A stretch of 64,000 bases of DNA, from contig JAHHGV010000002.1 in the NCBI GenBank assembly GCA_019359695.1, positions 1 to 64,000 on the forward strand, written 5' to 3'. The DNA comes from Brasilonema angustatum HA4187-MV1 (GTDB taxonomy: Bacteria > Cyanobacteriota > Cyanobacteriia > Cyanobacteriales > Nostocaceae). How positions within the stretch are numbered: the first letter of the stretch is position 1; every line of letters begins with the position of its first letter. Below, in pieces: positions 36,180-46,043 of this stretch. Under the pieces are notes generated by a model. The model was not told where the DNA came from. It did no database searches and saw nothing but the letters and a program-made list of their open reading frames with translations. Position numbers and translations under genes: made by a program.

Positions 36180-37682
36180 TCACGGTAGCCAACGGGGATG
36201 AAATCCTACCAAGGGAAGCTGTTGTGGCTTAATCTCGTTTACTGCACTAGGATCTGAGATCGGCAACAAGGGCATTAACCATAAACTACTGGTAGCGATT
36301 GGCTGTCCTTCATCAGTTGTCAACATATTCGCTTGTGATGAGTCAGTGGGGGAAGTCTTGGGTACAACTTGGTCAACTAACAACCCCAAACCATCAGGTG
36401 CTAAACTCATCTGTACATTCCGTTGGTTAGGGGGCAATACTAGCAGTGGTTTTTGTTGCATGCTTTTGAGGTCAATTGCCACTAAATATGGTTGTTCTTC
36501 ATAGAGTTTCCCTTGTAAAAGCTGTGTTAGCAAACAGTAAAGCGTGGGTGAAGCAGTATCAAACTGGCAACTGAGAATTGAACCTGTGGTGCGCAACACT
36601 GGTTTTTGGGCACCTTGGTTCCTCAGCAAAAACAATTCTCGCGTGGAATCTGGATTAAACTTGACCATTGCTGCTTGCAACCCATCCGGAGAAAAAGCCT
36701 CCACCAAGCCAAACTCCGGAAAAAATTCTCGGGGTTTGCTGGCATCTGCTTGCAGAGGTAATAGCCCTATTCCCTGACCTTGGGCGATCGCTACCTCTTG
36801 ACTATCCGCCGTAATTATAAAGTCTCCTCCTGGTTGACTTTTGAGACGTTGCGGGTTTAGTTTTTCCTGAGAACTTTCGTTGTTTACGGACATAAACCAC
36901 AGCCCAAAGTCACCCTGTTCATCTTTTTTTCCTCGTTGGACAACAAGAGTTTTTCCATCTGGCGATAAGTCAAATTTCAGATTTTGAAATTCTTTGTTAT
37001 CCAGAAGTAAATCAACTTTACCCAGTGCTTGTGCTGGTTTTTCAGATTTTGCAGAAATACCTGTTGTCACTGTGTAAAGTTCAGTTGAGAGTAAGTCTTG
37101 GCTTCCTACTTTACGAGCAGAAAATAAAATTTTCTCTCCATTTGGAAAGGGCTTAAAATCCATGACAACCAAGTCTTTTGAAGTGAGTACCATTTTTCGT
37201 TCTTGGCTTAGGTTGTAAAGAACTAATCGCCCCTTATCTTGTTGATCTGCCCCGATGTAAAGAATAATGCGATCGCGTGTGCGGAAACTTCCTGTAAAAG
37301 GTTGTATCTGTCTATGTTTCCCTTCTTTTTGGGAAAATTTATCTCTTGCTGCCTGCAGCTGCACTTTGTACGTTGTTCCATAGGGGGCTGGTGTCATCAG
37401 TGTGTAAACCATCCGCCGTCCTGCCCAACTCACTTTACCTGCTAGAGGCGGATCAATTTTTATGTTATCCTCTACGCTTTTTGAGTCCATTGGGCGACTG
37501 AAGGTGAGGGTAAAGGATGTGTCATCTGCTGCAATTTGTTGATTTTGCCAGCTAAAATGACGCACACTCGGCTTAACTGCATCACCCTGTAACATCAATA
37601 GCCCAATCAGCAGACAGAGGATGAGTATCAGTCCTATAGCAATACGATCTAAAGGTTGGAAAAAAATTTTACTGGTGGTCAT
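36180..37682 (-). CDS. Membrane-anchored Ig-like/beta-propeller protein
   Basis: 500 aa. An N-terminal transmembrane anchor (IAIGLILILCLLIGLLML) is followed by a bacterial Ig-like domain (SFTLTFSRPMDSKSVEDNIKI, PLAGKVSWAGRRMVYTLMTP). The rest is beta-rich with repeated SPDG-like turns ([40 protein letters not shown]), suggesting a TolB/WD-like propeller. Probably exported and periplasmic. Convergent with the radical SAM gene. Confidence 0.75.
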   Translation of the reverse strand: MTTSKIFFQPLDRIAIGLILILCLLIGLLMLQGDAVKPSVRHFSWQNQQIAADDTSFTLTFSRPMDSKSVEDNIKIDPPLAGKVSWAGRRMVYTLMTPAPYGTTYKVQLQAARDKFSQKEGKHRQIQPFTGSFRTRDRIILYIGADQQDKGRLVLYNLSQERKMVLTSKDLVVMDFKPFPNGEKILFSARKVGSQDLLSTELYTVTTGISAKSEKPAQALGKVDLLLDNKEFQNLKFDLSPDGKTLVVQRGKKDEQGDFGLWFMSVNNESSQEKLNPQRLKSQPGGDFIITADSQEVAIAQGQGIGLLPLQADASKPREFFPEFGLVEAFSPDGLQAAMVKFNPDSTRELFLLRNQGAQKPVLRTTGSILSCQFDTASPTLYCLLTQLLQGKLYEEQPYLVAIDLKSMQQKPLLVLPPNQRNVQMSLAPDGLGLLVDQVVPKTSPTDSSQANMLTTDEGQPIATSSLWLMPLLPISDPSAVNEIKPQQLPLVGFHPRWLP

Positions 37683-37688
37683 TATTAT

Positions 37689-37761
37689 CAGTTATCAGTT
37701 ATCAGTTATCTCAGTTATCAGTTTCACTGTTGCCTGTTGCCTGTTGCCTGTTGCCTGTTCA
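37689..37761. repeat. Two heptamer arrays (TTATCAG and TTGCCTG)
   Basis: TTATCAG-type units at about 37690-37722 and TTGCCTG units at about 37731-37760 lie between two minus-strand genes. Non-coding members of the heptamer class. Confidence 0.9.
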
Positions 37762-37768
37762 CTGATAA

Positions 37769-38584
37769 CTAGTAAGTATATGGATCTTTGGGTTGAGGAA
37801 TTTTCTTCAAGGAAGTTGCATCGATGGTCAGTTGACGTTTATTTGCTAGGTTTTCCGTCACCATTTGTCCTTCGACTTCTAACCAGGTATCCGCTGGGTA
37901 CTGATCAGCACTCTCTTTCAGTTTTACTGGTAATCCTACGGGATAGGCATCTGCAGCACAACAAGTAATCACAAATCGTGCCAAGAACAAATGTTCTTTT
38001 CCTATATCTGGTGGATGGATGACAAATCCTTGCACCTTGACTTTTTGTCCATTATATGCGTCTGGTTCTGGGTAGACATTCAGCGTACGTACCCAACCTA
38101 CCAGTGTTCGCTCTTCCGGAGGGCTGGAAGCCTGAAATGGTTGGGGTTTGGGGCGTTTTCCTTGGAGTTCGTCGGGTGTTGTTTGGGGTTTAGCGCGTGT
38201 TGCTCCCATTAAATCTGTCACACCTCGTTCAAGCGCAGTTTGGCTGGCAAAAACGTGGGGTGTGATTAATAATCCTAAGATTGCTGCTGTTAAGACTAAA
38301 GCACTGCTCCAACCTGGTGGAAATAAAGTCAAGTGCTGTACATTTGGGGTGATTTCACGACGTCGCTGCAAAAGCTGTAGTCCCTTGAATAGAGCAATAG
38401 CTATTAAGCCAATGGCACCTACAATTGCTAACCAAAAGTAGTCGGGGTGAATTAACAAGTTTAACTTGTTAGTCAGCCAGTATTTCAGAATTAAAAGACC
38501 CCAAGCTGTAATAGCTAAAACATCCACCCAAGGCAGTAATTTTTGATAAGGAATTTTAGATTTTCTTTTTGGAATTGAAGTCAT
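37769..38584 (-). CDS. TIGR03943/DUF1980-type permease partner protein
   Basis: 271 aa. Membrane helices occupy about the first 115 residues (LLPWVDVLAITAWGLLILKYW, YFWLAIVGAIGLIAIALF, ALVLTAAILGLLITPHVF), followed by an OB-like soluble domain with GQKVKVQGFVIHP and FVITCCAADAYPVGLPVK, the two-Cys signature of this family. It follows the permease gene by 10 bp on the same strand; the two always pair in the families concerned. The transported substrate is unknown, and metal transport has been suggested for relatives. Confidence 0.85.
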   Translation of the reverse strand: MTSIPKRKSKIPYQKLLPWVDVLAITAWGLLILKYWLTNKLNLLIHPDYFWLAIVGAIGLIAIALFKGLQLLQRRREITPNVQHLTLFPPGWSSALVLTAAILGLLITPHVFASQTALERGVTDLMGATRAKPQTTPDELQGKRPKPQPFQASSPPEERTLVGWVRTLNVYPEPDAYNGQKVKVQGFVIHPPDIGKEHLFLARFVITCCAADAYPVGLPVKLKESADQYPADTWLEVEGQMVTENLANKRQLTIDATSLKKIPQPKDPYTY

Positions 38585-38594
38585 TAGTCATTTT

Positions 38595-39653
38595 TTAAAG
38601 GACGTGCAAATTGATGAAGAGTGTGAATAGAAATGTTAACAGCCCTGCTAAAACAAACAAGTAAATAACAGCCCTTGGTTTAAAAATTGATAACAATAAA
38701 CCAACACCTTTGATGTCAATCATTGGTCCATATACTAAAAAAGCTAACAAAGAACCGCTGGTAAATGTCGAGGCAAAAGACAGGGCAAAGAATGAATCAA
38801 CTGTAGAACAAATTGACACCACCACAGCTAATATCATCATGGCAGTGATCGAGCTAATTGGACCAGCCCCCAAACCGATGATAAATTCACGGGGGGTTAG
38901 TACTTGAATAGCAGCAGCAATGGCGCTTCCTATAACCAATACTGCTCCTAATTCACGCAATTCTTGCACACAATTATCGACTAACAACCGCAGTTTATCT
39001 GATAGGGGTTTACTGGGTTTAGAAGCTGGCATCTTTGCTTGCAAAATATCCCCATCCATCCGCATACTTTGTCCTGCTTGTCCTCCTAGCAAATATGTTC
39101 CAGACTGTAATAAAGTAGATCCACTCGCCTCCTGCTGTTGAACGAATTGACTTTTAGTGCGGCGTTTGGGTTGTGGCTTTGCAGGCGGATTAAATTTTAG
39201 ATAACGAGCGATCGCAGGTTGTACCACAGGATCTAAATCTTTTTGAAAACTGAAGATATAGGCGACGATAACTGCGATCAATAAAGAAAGTACGACTCGT
39301 AATACGACGATTTCTGGCTGATCGCGAAATGCTGTCCAAGTTGCCCAAATGACGATGGGGTTGACAGTCGGTGCTGCTAGCAGAAAGCCAATTGCTACTG
39401 GTATGGGGACTCCTTGCATCAGCAACCGTCGTGCTACTGGTACGTTACCGCATTCACAAACAGGAAATAAAAAGCCCACGAGACTACCAACCAATGCACC
39501 CAGAAACGGATTTTTGGGCATTTTTTCTACCAGTTTGCGCTCATCGACAAAAAACAGCAGCAAACTAGAGAACAAAACCCCAAGCAACAAGAAAGGTATC
39601 GCCTCAACTAGCAAACTAAGAAAAAGAGTGAAACCATTGTTCAGTTGATTCAT
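38595..39653 (-). CDS. DUF318/UPF0718-type permease
   Basis: 352 aa, eight or so membrane helices. The family signature is FPVCECGNVPVARRLLMQGVP (CxCGxxP) followed by AAPTVNPIVIWAT and, in the second half, VSICSTVDSFFALSFAST with conserved Cys. A loop of about 100 residues rich in Lys/Gln/Pro separates the two halves. First gene of a two-gene operon with the TIGR03943 protein. Substrate unknown. Confidence 0.87.
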   Translation of the reverse strand: MNQLNNGFTLFLSLLVEAIPFLLLGVLFSSLLLFFVDERKLVEKMPKNPFLGALVGSLVGFLFPVCECGNVPVARRLLMQGVPIPVAIGFLLAAPTVNPIVIWATWTAFRDQPEIVVLRVVLSLLIAVIVAYIFSFQKDLDPVVQPAIARYLKFNPPAKPQPKRRTKSQFVQQQEASGSTLLQSGTYLLGGQAGQSMRMDGDILQAKMPASKPSKPLSDKLRLLVDNCVQELRELGAVLVIGSAIAAAIQVLTPREFIIGLGAGPISSITAMMILAVVVSICSTVDSFFALSFASTFTSGSLLAFLVYGPMIDIKGVGLLLSIFKPRAVIYLFVLAGLLTFLFTLFINLHVL

Positions 39654-40342
39654 GTGTGTCGCTTATCAAAGCGGTGTTGAGTTTTCAGATTTTGCCAAGT
39701 CATTTGATGCAAACAAGTATTACTCATAGGTTGTGATTATTCAAGAACACTCAAGTAACAAGATTTTTTTATGTTAATTGCGATTTTTTATCTAGCCAAT
39801 CTTCGTTAACCATTAGTCATGAGCAATTAGCAGTCCGATATGGCTGTATATACTTGTCTTTGTCCTTTGTGTCCGAATGTGAGCCGTAGTTTCTAGATTG
39901 TCAGACTTCAGAATTAGTTCCAATTTGGGAGAGTCAGCACTTATTTGCACAATATGTAATTAGCAAATTTTTCTAGTGAAAGTAATTTTGCATGTTATGT
40001 TATTCTTCGCCCATTGTCATAAAGGATTCACAGTTTTTAAACATTTGGCGATCGCTATGGTAATGACTCATTTTGGGGTATGCCTATTTTAGGTAACATC
40101 TCATGCGAGTGATGGATAAATTAGTACTACAAAAATTTTAAAACTGCAAGACCAAAATGGAACAAATATGTTCATAAGGGTGTAGAGTATGGAGTGTGGG
40201 TGAGCCAGTTCCCACTCTTGCAGTCGCGCCCGAGAGCGGGAGACAAGGACTGCGCTGTCCTGTCTCTCCGTGCGCGGGTTTCCTTATACCCCGTTCTCAG
40301 GTCAGTACTGACATCATTACTTTCCTTTCTTCAAAATATCTT
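39654..40342. other. Long intergenic region with a palindromic repeat
   Basis: About 690 bp, no gene recognised. A HIP1 site lies near 40049. From about 40200 to 40290 there is a GAGCCAGT...AGTCGCGC, CGAGAGCGGGAGAC...GTCTCTCCGTGCGCG palindromic repeat, related to the AGCCAG family at 2114 and 27891. Confidence 0.5.
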
Positions 40343-40816
40343 CTACCAGTCTTCTAAAGTAACTTCGTCGCCTTTGTAACCAATCGACTTGAGTGCTTGA
40401 TTGAACCGCTCTAAACCAACTTTCTTAATCTCATCTACCATTTCAGAGAGCATTATGTAACCAAGCTTAGAGCCTTCATCATCTAATTGTTGAGCTTCCA
40501 TGTAGGAGCGTGCTAATTTTCGAGCTTCAGTCATCATTTCAGCGTCTTTAGCTGATACTCCATTTTTAGCGACACCTTGAGAAATAAGGTACTCAGACGT
40601 TTTTTCACGATGCCATAAATAATAAGACTTACCTTCTTTGGGCGTAATTTTTTCAAATAAACCACCATCTTTAGCCATTTGACTAGGTTCACCATCTTTT
40701 TCGCGTAATCCATATTGCTTGAGCAGATTACCGAATTAAACGGCTGACACTCCAAACTCTTGACCTAGTTCAGTTAAGGTTTTCCAAACTTTTCGGAAGT
40801 TGTTTTTCTTTCCCAC
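40343..40816 (-). pseudogene. HTH-like small protein gene with in-frame nonsense codon
   Basis: One frame, starting at GTG 40816, reads KVWKTLTELGQEFGVSAV, then a TAA (40736-40738), then FGNLLKQYGLREKDGEPSQM and on to LKSIGYKGDEVTLEDW. The text on both sides of the stop joins as one helix-turn-helix-like N-terminus (LGQEFGVSAV/x/GNLLKQYGL), so the stop looks like a point mutation in a gene of about 157 codons. Translation from ATG 40678 could still give a 111-aa C-terminal product. Resembles small phage-type DNA-binding/antirepressor proteins; family uncertain. Confidence 0.65.
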
Positions 40817-41145
40817 GATATAATTCTTTTGGGTAATAGTGTTAACCTTGACACTTGTGATTATTTACTCACATATAGGAATCCGGTTTGATTTGGTGAA
40901 TCACAAAGTAGAGACGCTTAACAGGGAACAGGGAACAGGGAACTCTTAAGAAGCAATAAAATTGTACTGAGTTTTTTTCAAAAATCAAATACGAGTCCTA
41001 TATCACCAATTATTAAGATTTGCGTAGATATTACCGAATAGTATTGCACCCTACTCTAGGCGCGGCTGTCGCTAACCTTATGCTATTAAAGAAGATATGG
41101 ACTAATGTGAAATAGATATTTATCGTATAATATTTTAATTTTAAA
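40817..41145. other. Intergenic region, heptamer tract, no gene
   Basis: About 330 bp between the broken HTH gene and the CHAT-NB-ARC-WD40 gene, divergent promoters expected. Contains GGGAACA heptamers at about 40923-40941. Confidence 0.5.
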
Positions 41146-44100
41146 ATGAGCAAGTCAGTTGTCATCAATCTGGGACATGGTAACTTGTGTGATGGATTTC
41201 CAAAAGTGACCATCCAATTGTGGACATTTAGTCAACCGCTTCCAGAGCAATTCATCGGCTCGTTACCCCCTGCACCAAACTTGATTGAATTGTATCAAAA
41301 ATGGCAGCTAACCTATTATAGTTTATGTAAAACCGTGTATCTACGTTCCAGGTTGGCAGAGGAAGATGATGAACTAGAAATTGATGAAGGCGCTATAACC
41401 AACGTCTCTACTGTTGAATTCGAGGATTTATGTCAACAGTTACAAGAAAGTATGAATGCTTGGCTCAAATCCGAGTCAATTCTCAATACTAGCCGACAAC
41501 TACGCACCTTACTAAACCCAACAGAAGAAATACGGATAATTCTTGAAACTGATAATGAAATAATACGGCGAATACCCTGGTATCGCTGCGATTTATTTAA
41601 TGATTATCCACACGCAGAAATAGCTCTGTCTCAATCAGAATATAAACGCCCCAAATTGTCACAACCACAAGTTCATAGAAAAATAGTCAGAATCTTGGCA
41701 ATTTTGGGGAACAGTGAAGGCATAAGTCTGGAAGTAGAAAGTGAGTTTATCAAGAATTTACCAGGTGCAGAACCTGTTTTTATTGTAAATCCAACACGTC
41801 AAGAATTCAATACACAGCTTTGGGATTCTGCTGGCTGGGATCTCCTATTTTTTGCTGGTCATAGTCACAGCGAAGGTGAAACAGGTCGGATTTATATTAA
41901 CGAGAACAAGACAAATAATAGTCTAACAATTGAACAGTTAGAAGAAGCTCTGAAAGCAGCCATTGATAATGGTTTACGCTTGGCAATTTTCAACTCTTGT
42001 GATGGTTTAGGATTGGCAAATGCCCTACAGAAATTGAATTTTTCTACAGTGATTGTGATGCGAGAGCCAGTGCCAAATTTCGTAGCACAGGAATTTTTTA
42101 AGTATTTTTTGCAAGCTTTTGCGCTGGAACAACTGCCTCTACACCTATCAGTGCAGCAAGCACGCAGAAAGTTACATGGTTTAGAAGATAACTTTCCTGG
42201 TGCTTCTTGGTTACCTGTTATTTGTATTAATCCTGCAGCAGAACCACCAACTTGGTTACAACTGAGTGAAAAAACTCTTTATTTCCATTTAGATCAAAAT
42301 ACGAAAACAAGAGCCACCAGCAAATATCAGGATTGGGGAGAGGCGATTGATGCCTCAGTGTTTTATGGACGTACTGAAGAACTCACCACATTAAGGCAAT
42401 GGATTATTAAGGAAGATTGCCGACTCATTACTTTACTTGGTATGGGTGGGATTGGCAAAACAACTTTGTCTGTGAAGTTAGCACAGCATCTGGAAGATGA
42501 TTTTGAGTACTTGATTTGGCGAAGTCTCCGTAATGCACCATCAATTCATGAGCTTTTGAGCGACTTAATTAACTTTTTTTCCAATCAACAGCAAACCGTT
42601 TTACCAGAAACTTTAGACGGTAAAATCTCTTGCTTAATAAAATATCTGCGCGACTCACGCTGTTTATTAGTGCTAGACAATGGTGAGTCAATTTTATGTA
42701 ATGACAAACGTGCCGGAGCATATCGACAAGGATATGAAGGATATGAGCAACTTTTCAGATGTTTGGGAGAGAGTAAACATCAGAGTTGCCTGGTGTTAAC
42801 CAGTCGAGAGAAACCTAGAGGAATTAGCCTTAAAGAAGGTATCAACTCTCCGATTCGTTCACTGAGATTGTTTGGCTTAACACAAGCAGAAGGTCAGGCA
42901 ATTATGGCAGAAAAAGGCTTTTCTGTATCAGAAGAACAATGTCGATCGCTTGTGGAATATTATGCAGGCAATCCTTTAGCATTAAAGATTGTCGCAACTA
43001 CTATTGCGGATTTATTTGACGGCGATGCTGCTCAGTTTTTACAACAAGGGACCATTATTTTTGGAGATATTTCAGATTTACTAGAGCAGCAGTTTAATCG
43101 GTTGTCAATTTTAGAACAACAGGTGATGTACTGGCTGACAATTAATCGAGAATGGGTGTCGTTTACAGAGTTACAAGCAGACATGATTCCTGCTGTCTCA
43201 CTACGAGATTTGTTAGAAACATTAGAATCTCTACAATCGCGTTCATTAATTGAGAAAAAATCTGGTAACTTTACCCAACAACCGGTGGTGATGGAGTATG
43301 TGATTGACCGATTCATCGAACAGATTTGCCAAGAGATTGAAACTCAAGAAATCACATTGTTAAATCGATGTGCATTAATCAAATCTCAAGCCAAAGATTA
43401 CGTGCTCAGTGCACAAATCAGGCTAGCCCTAAAACCAGTAGTAGATAAACTCTTAACTCTTTTTGGTCATCGAGAAAATATTCAAATTTCTTTGAATCAG
43501 CTTTTGTCAAAACTGAAGTCGTCTACCTTACAAAAACCAGGATATGCTGCTGGTAATATTCTCAATTTACTCTGGCAACTTCATGTAGACCTTAATGGTT
43601 ATGATTTTTCTAAGTTAACTGTTTGGCAAGCTTACTTACAGGGCATGAATTTGCATCGAGTCAACTTCGCTAACTCCGATTTAAGCAAGTCTGCTTTGAC
43701 TCGAACATTAGGAGGTATTTTCTCAGCAACTTTTAGCCCAGATGGAAAGTTTTTGGCAACAGGTATTGATAATGAAATTATTTTGTGGGAAGTTGCAAAC
43801 ATTAAACAAATTATCACCTACAGTGGTCATACTGGTTGGGTGAAACCTCTTGCCTTTAGTCCAGATGGACAAATTTTAGCAAGTGGTAGCAATGACCAAA
43901 CAATTCGGTTATGGAATATCCACACCGGACAATGTCTTAAAACACTGCGAGGTCATACAAGTTGGGTACAATCTCTTGCCTTTAGTCCAGATGGACAAAT
44001 TTTAGCAAGTGGTAGCAACGACCAAACAATTAGATTATGGAATACCCACACCGGACAATGCTTAAAAATTTTGCCGGGACATACCAGTCGAGTCATGTTT

Positions 44101-45669
44101 GCTACCTTCAGTCTTAATGGGCAAACATTAATTACTGGTAGTGAAGACCAAACCGTGAGAGTTTGGGATGTAAACACGGGTGAGTGTCTACAAATCCTAG
44201 AAACTCATATCAATTGGGTGCTATCTATTGCTCTGAGTCCTGTTAGCGCAGCGTCCCCGCAGGGGTTTAGGCAAACACTAGTCACTGCAAGTGATGGCAC
44301 AACAGTCAAATTCTGGGATTTAGCCAGTGGTGAGTGCATGGGAATATTACCAGATTACAACAGTTATGTGTGGGCAGTTGCTTTCAGCCCAGACGGCAAA
44401 ACATTGGCAACGGGGAGTGAAGATAAAACAGTCAAAATATGGGATGCTTTAACAGGAGAGTGTTTGCAAACTTTGCATGAGCATAGCGATTCGCCTTTAG
44501 GCGATAGCTACGCTTCACGCGTTTGGTTGGTTGCTTTTAATCCAGATGGACAAACTCTAATCAGCGCCAGTGAAAACCAAACGATGAAGCTGTGGGATGT
44601 TCATACAGGACAATGCTTAAGAACAGTGGATGGGTACAGTAATTGGGTGTTATCTGTCGCTTTTAGTCCAGATGGTCAAATGCTGGCAAGTAGTAGCGAA
44701 GACCAAAGAGTGAGATTATGGGATGTTGTGACAGGTGAATGTCTACAAACTTTACAAGGACATACTAACTTGGTTTCGTCAGTCACTTTTGCACCACAAA
44801 ATATAGATGTTCGTACAAGCAAATTCATTACTTCAGATGTTGAAACAAACCAAAAAAGTCAAATTTTAGCAAGTAGTAGTGATGACACAACCATAAAGCT
44901 TTGGGATGCAAGTACGGGTGAGTGTGTGAAAACACTTTGGGGACACAGTAGTTGGGTAAATGCAATCAGTTTCAGCTTAGATGGACAAATTTTAGCAAGT
45001 GCTAGTCGTGACCAAACCGTAAAGCTTTGGGATTGGCGCACGGGTGAATGTTTGCACACTCTCGAAGGACACACTCATCACGTCAAAACAGTTGCTTTTA
45101 ATCTTCAAAGTTCAATGCTGGCAAGTGGTAGCGACGATAACACAGTAAAGCTTTGGGATGTGAGTACAGGAATTTGTTTACAAACGTTCCCAGGACACAG
45201 TGACTGGGTTTTATCTGTTGTGTTTAGTCCCTGTGCAGGCATCCTTGCAAGTGCTAGTGGAGACCAAACAATTAAGCTGTGGGATGTTAGCACAGGCGGA
45301 ATTTTTAAAACATTTCAAGGACATACATATCGAGTCAGAACAATCGCCTTTAGTCCAGATGGCAAAACTTTAGCGAGTGGAAGCGACGACCAAACAGTTA
45401 AACTGTGGGATGTTACTACAGGTGAAAATTTAAAAACATTTGCAGGACATCATAAAGCAGTACGGTCAATTGCGTTTAGTCCCAATTCTCCCTTATTAGT
45501 CAGCTGCAGCGAAGACGAAACTATCAAGCTTTGGAATATTGAAACAGGGGAATGCGTGAAAACGATGAGAATCGATAGACCCTATGAAGGTATGAATATT
45601 AAAGATGCCATTGGTTTAACAACTTCTCAGAAAAACACATTAAAAGCTTTGGGGGCAGTAGAAAGATAA
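41146..45669 (+). CDS. CHAT-NB-ARC-WD40 STAND protein (14 WD repeats)
   Basis: 1507 aa. The N-terminal effector is a CHAT domain (about 90-370) with His239 in FFAGHSH and Cys285 in FNSCDGLGLA. The NB-ARC switch has P-loop [12 protein letters not shown] (430-441), Walker B CLLVLDNGES and GNPLALKIVATTI. Fourteen WD40 repeats and the conserved tail ([20 protein letters not shown] to the end) follow. From NB-ARC onward it is a close paralogue of the gene at 31169; only the N-terminal module differs (CHAT instead of HTH). Two in-frame repeat insertions disturb WD loops near 44242 and 44488. A signal-triggered protease is the likely role, by inference. Confidence 0.93.
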   Translation: MSKSVVINLGHGNLCDGFPKVTIQLWTFSQPLPEQFIGSLPPAPNLIELYQKWQLTYYSLCKTVYLRSRLAEEDDELEIDEGAITNVSTVEFEDLCQQLQESMNAWLKSESILNTSRQLRTLLNPTEEIRIILETDNEIIRRIPWYRCDLFNDYPHAEIALSQSEYKRPKLSQPQVHRKIVRILAILGNSEGISLEVESEFIKNLPGAEPVFIVNPTRQEFNTQLWDSAGWDLLFFAGHSHSEGETGRIYINENKTNNSLTIEQLEEALKAAIDNGLRLAIFNSCDGLGLANALQKLNFSTVIVMREPVPNFVAQEFFKYFLQAFALEQLPLHLSVQQARRKLHGLEDNFPGASWLPVICINPAAEPPTWLQLSEKTLYFHLDQNTKTRATSKYQDWGEAIDASVFYGRTEELTTLRQWIIKEDCRLITLLGMGGIGKTTLSVKLAQHLEDDFEYLIWRSLRNAPSIHELLSDLINFFSNQQQTVLPETLDGKISCLIKYLRDSRCLLVLDNGESILCNDKRAGAYRQGYEGYEQLFRCLGESKHQSCLVLTSREKPRGISLKEGINSPIRSLRLFGLTQAEGQAIMAEKGFSVSEEQCRSLVEYYAGNPLALKIVATTIADLFDGDAAQFLQQGTIIFGDISDLLEQQFNRLSILEQQVMYWLTINREWVSFTELQADMIPAVSLRDLLETLESLQSRSLIEKKSGNFTQQPVVMEYVIDRFIEQICQEIETQEITLLNRCALIKSQAKDYVLSAQIRLALKPVVDKLLTLFGHRENIQISLNQLLSKLKSSTLQKPGYAAGNILNLLWQLHVDLNGYDFSKLTVWQAYLQGMNLHRVNFANSDLSKSALTRTLGGIFSATFSPDGKFLATGIDNEIILWEVANIKQIITYSGHTGWVKPLAFSPDGQILASGSNDQTIRLWNIHTGQCLKTLRGHTSWVQSLAFSPDGQILASGSNDQTIRLWNTHTGQCLKILPGHTSRVMFATFSLNGQTLITGSEDQTVRVWDVNTGECLQILETHINWVLSIALSPVSAASPQGFRQTLVTASDGTTVKFWDLASGECMGILPDYNSYVWAVAFSPDGKTLATGSEDKTVKIWDALTGECLQTLHEHSDSPLGDSYASRVWLVAFNPDGQTLISASENQTMKLWDVHTGQCLRTVDGYSNWVLSVAFSPDGQMLASSSEDQRVRLWDVVTGECLQTLQGHTNLVSSVTFAPQNIDVRTSKFITSDVETNQKSQILASSSDDTTIKLWDASTGECVKTLWGHSSWVNAISFSLDGQILASASRDQTVKLWDWRTGECLHTLEGHTHHVKTVAFNLQSSMLASGSDDNTVKLWDVSTGICLQTFPGHSDWVLSVVFSPCAGILASASGDQTIKLWDVSTGGIFKTFQGHTYRVRTIAFSPDGKTLASGSDDQTVKLWDVTTGENLKTFAGHHKAVRSIAFSPNSPLLVSCSEDETIKLWNIETGECVKTMRIDRPYEGMNIKDAIGLTTSQKNTLKALGAVER

Positions 45670-45731
45670 ATTAGAGGTATGATTTTAGTAGGGTAATATC
45701 ACTGTTACAAAATTTGGGTGCAATATCGAAT

Positions 45732-45905
45732 ATGGAAAATCAAGAATCGAAAAAAGATCCTGAAAGTCAAGTAACATCTGAAACTGAGGATGTTAAGAAA
45801 GAGATTGATTTAAAAAAGAAAGAATTGAAAAGAAGTCTGGAAAATGAAGTTGTAGCTGACACAGAACGTGCATGCGATTCACCGGGGAAAGACAGAGGTC
45901 CATAG
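45732..45905 (+). CDS. Possible small charged protein
   Basis: 57 aa from ATG 45732 (TTG 45714 is in frame). The N-terminal 45 residues are Lys/Glu-rich and probably helical (EDVKKEIDLKKKELKRSLENE). The last dozen residues read through a repeat-like sequence (ACDSPGKDRGP), so the original 3' end may have been replaced. It lies 60 bp after the CHAT-NB-ARC-WD40 gene. Weak case. Confidence 0.3.
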   Translation: MENQESKKDPESQVTSETEDVKKEIDLKKKELKRSLENEVVADTERACDSPGKDRGP

Positions 45906-46043
45906 CTCAATACCATTTGGCATTTAGAGACGTTGGATGCAATGTCTCTACTTTTCATTTGGTGAGAAGCGCGATCTGCCTCACGCTCATGCTGAGCGCT
46001 TTGCGCGTCAGCCAAGCGAAGCGATCGCTCTTAAAAGTAAGAA

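Noticed and set aside
40194-40379. 61-codon plus-strand frame
   Set aside because: Lies on palindromic repeat DNA and overlaps the end of the HTH-like gene; no motif.
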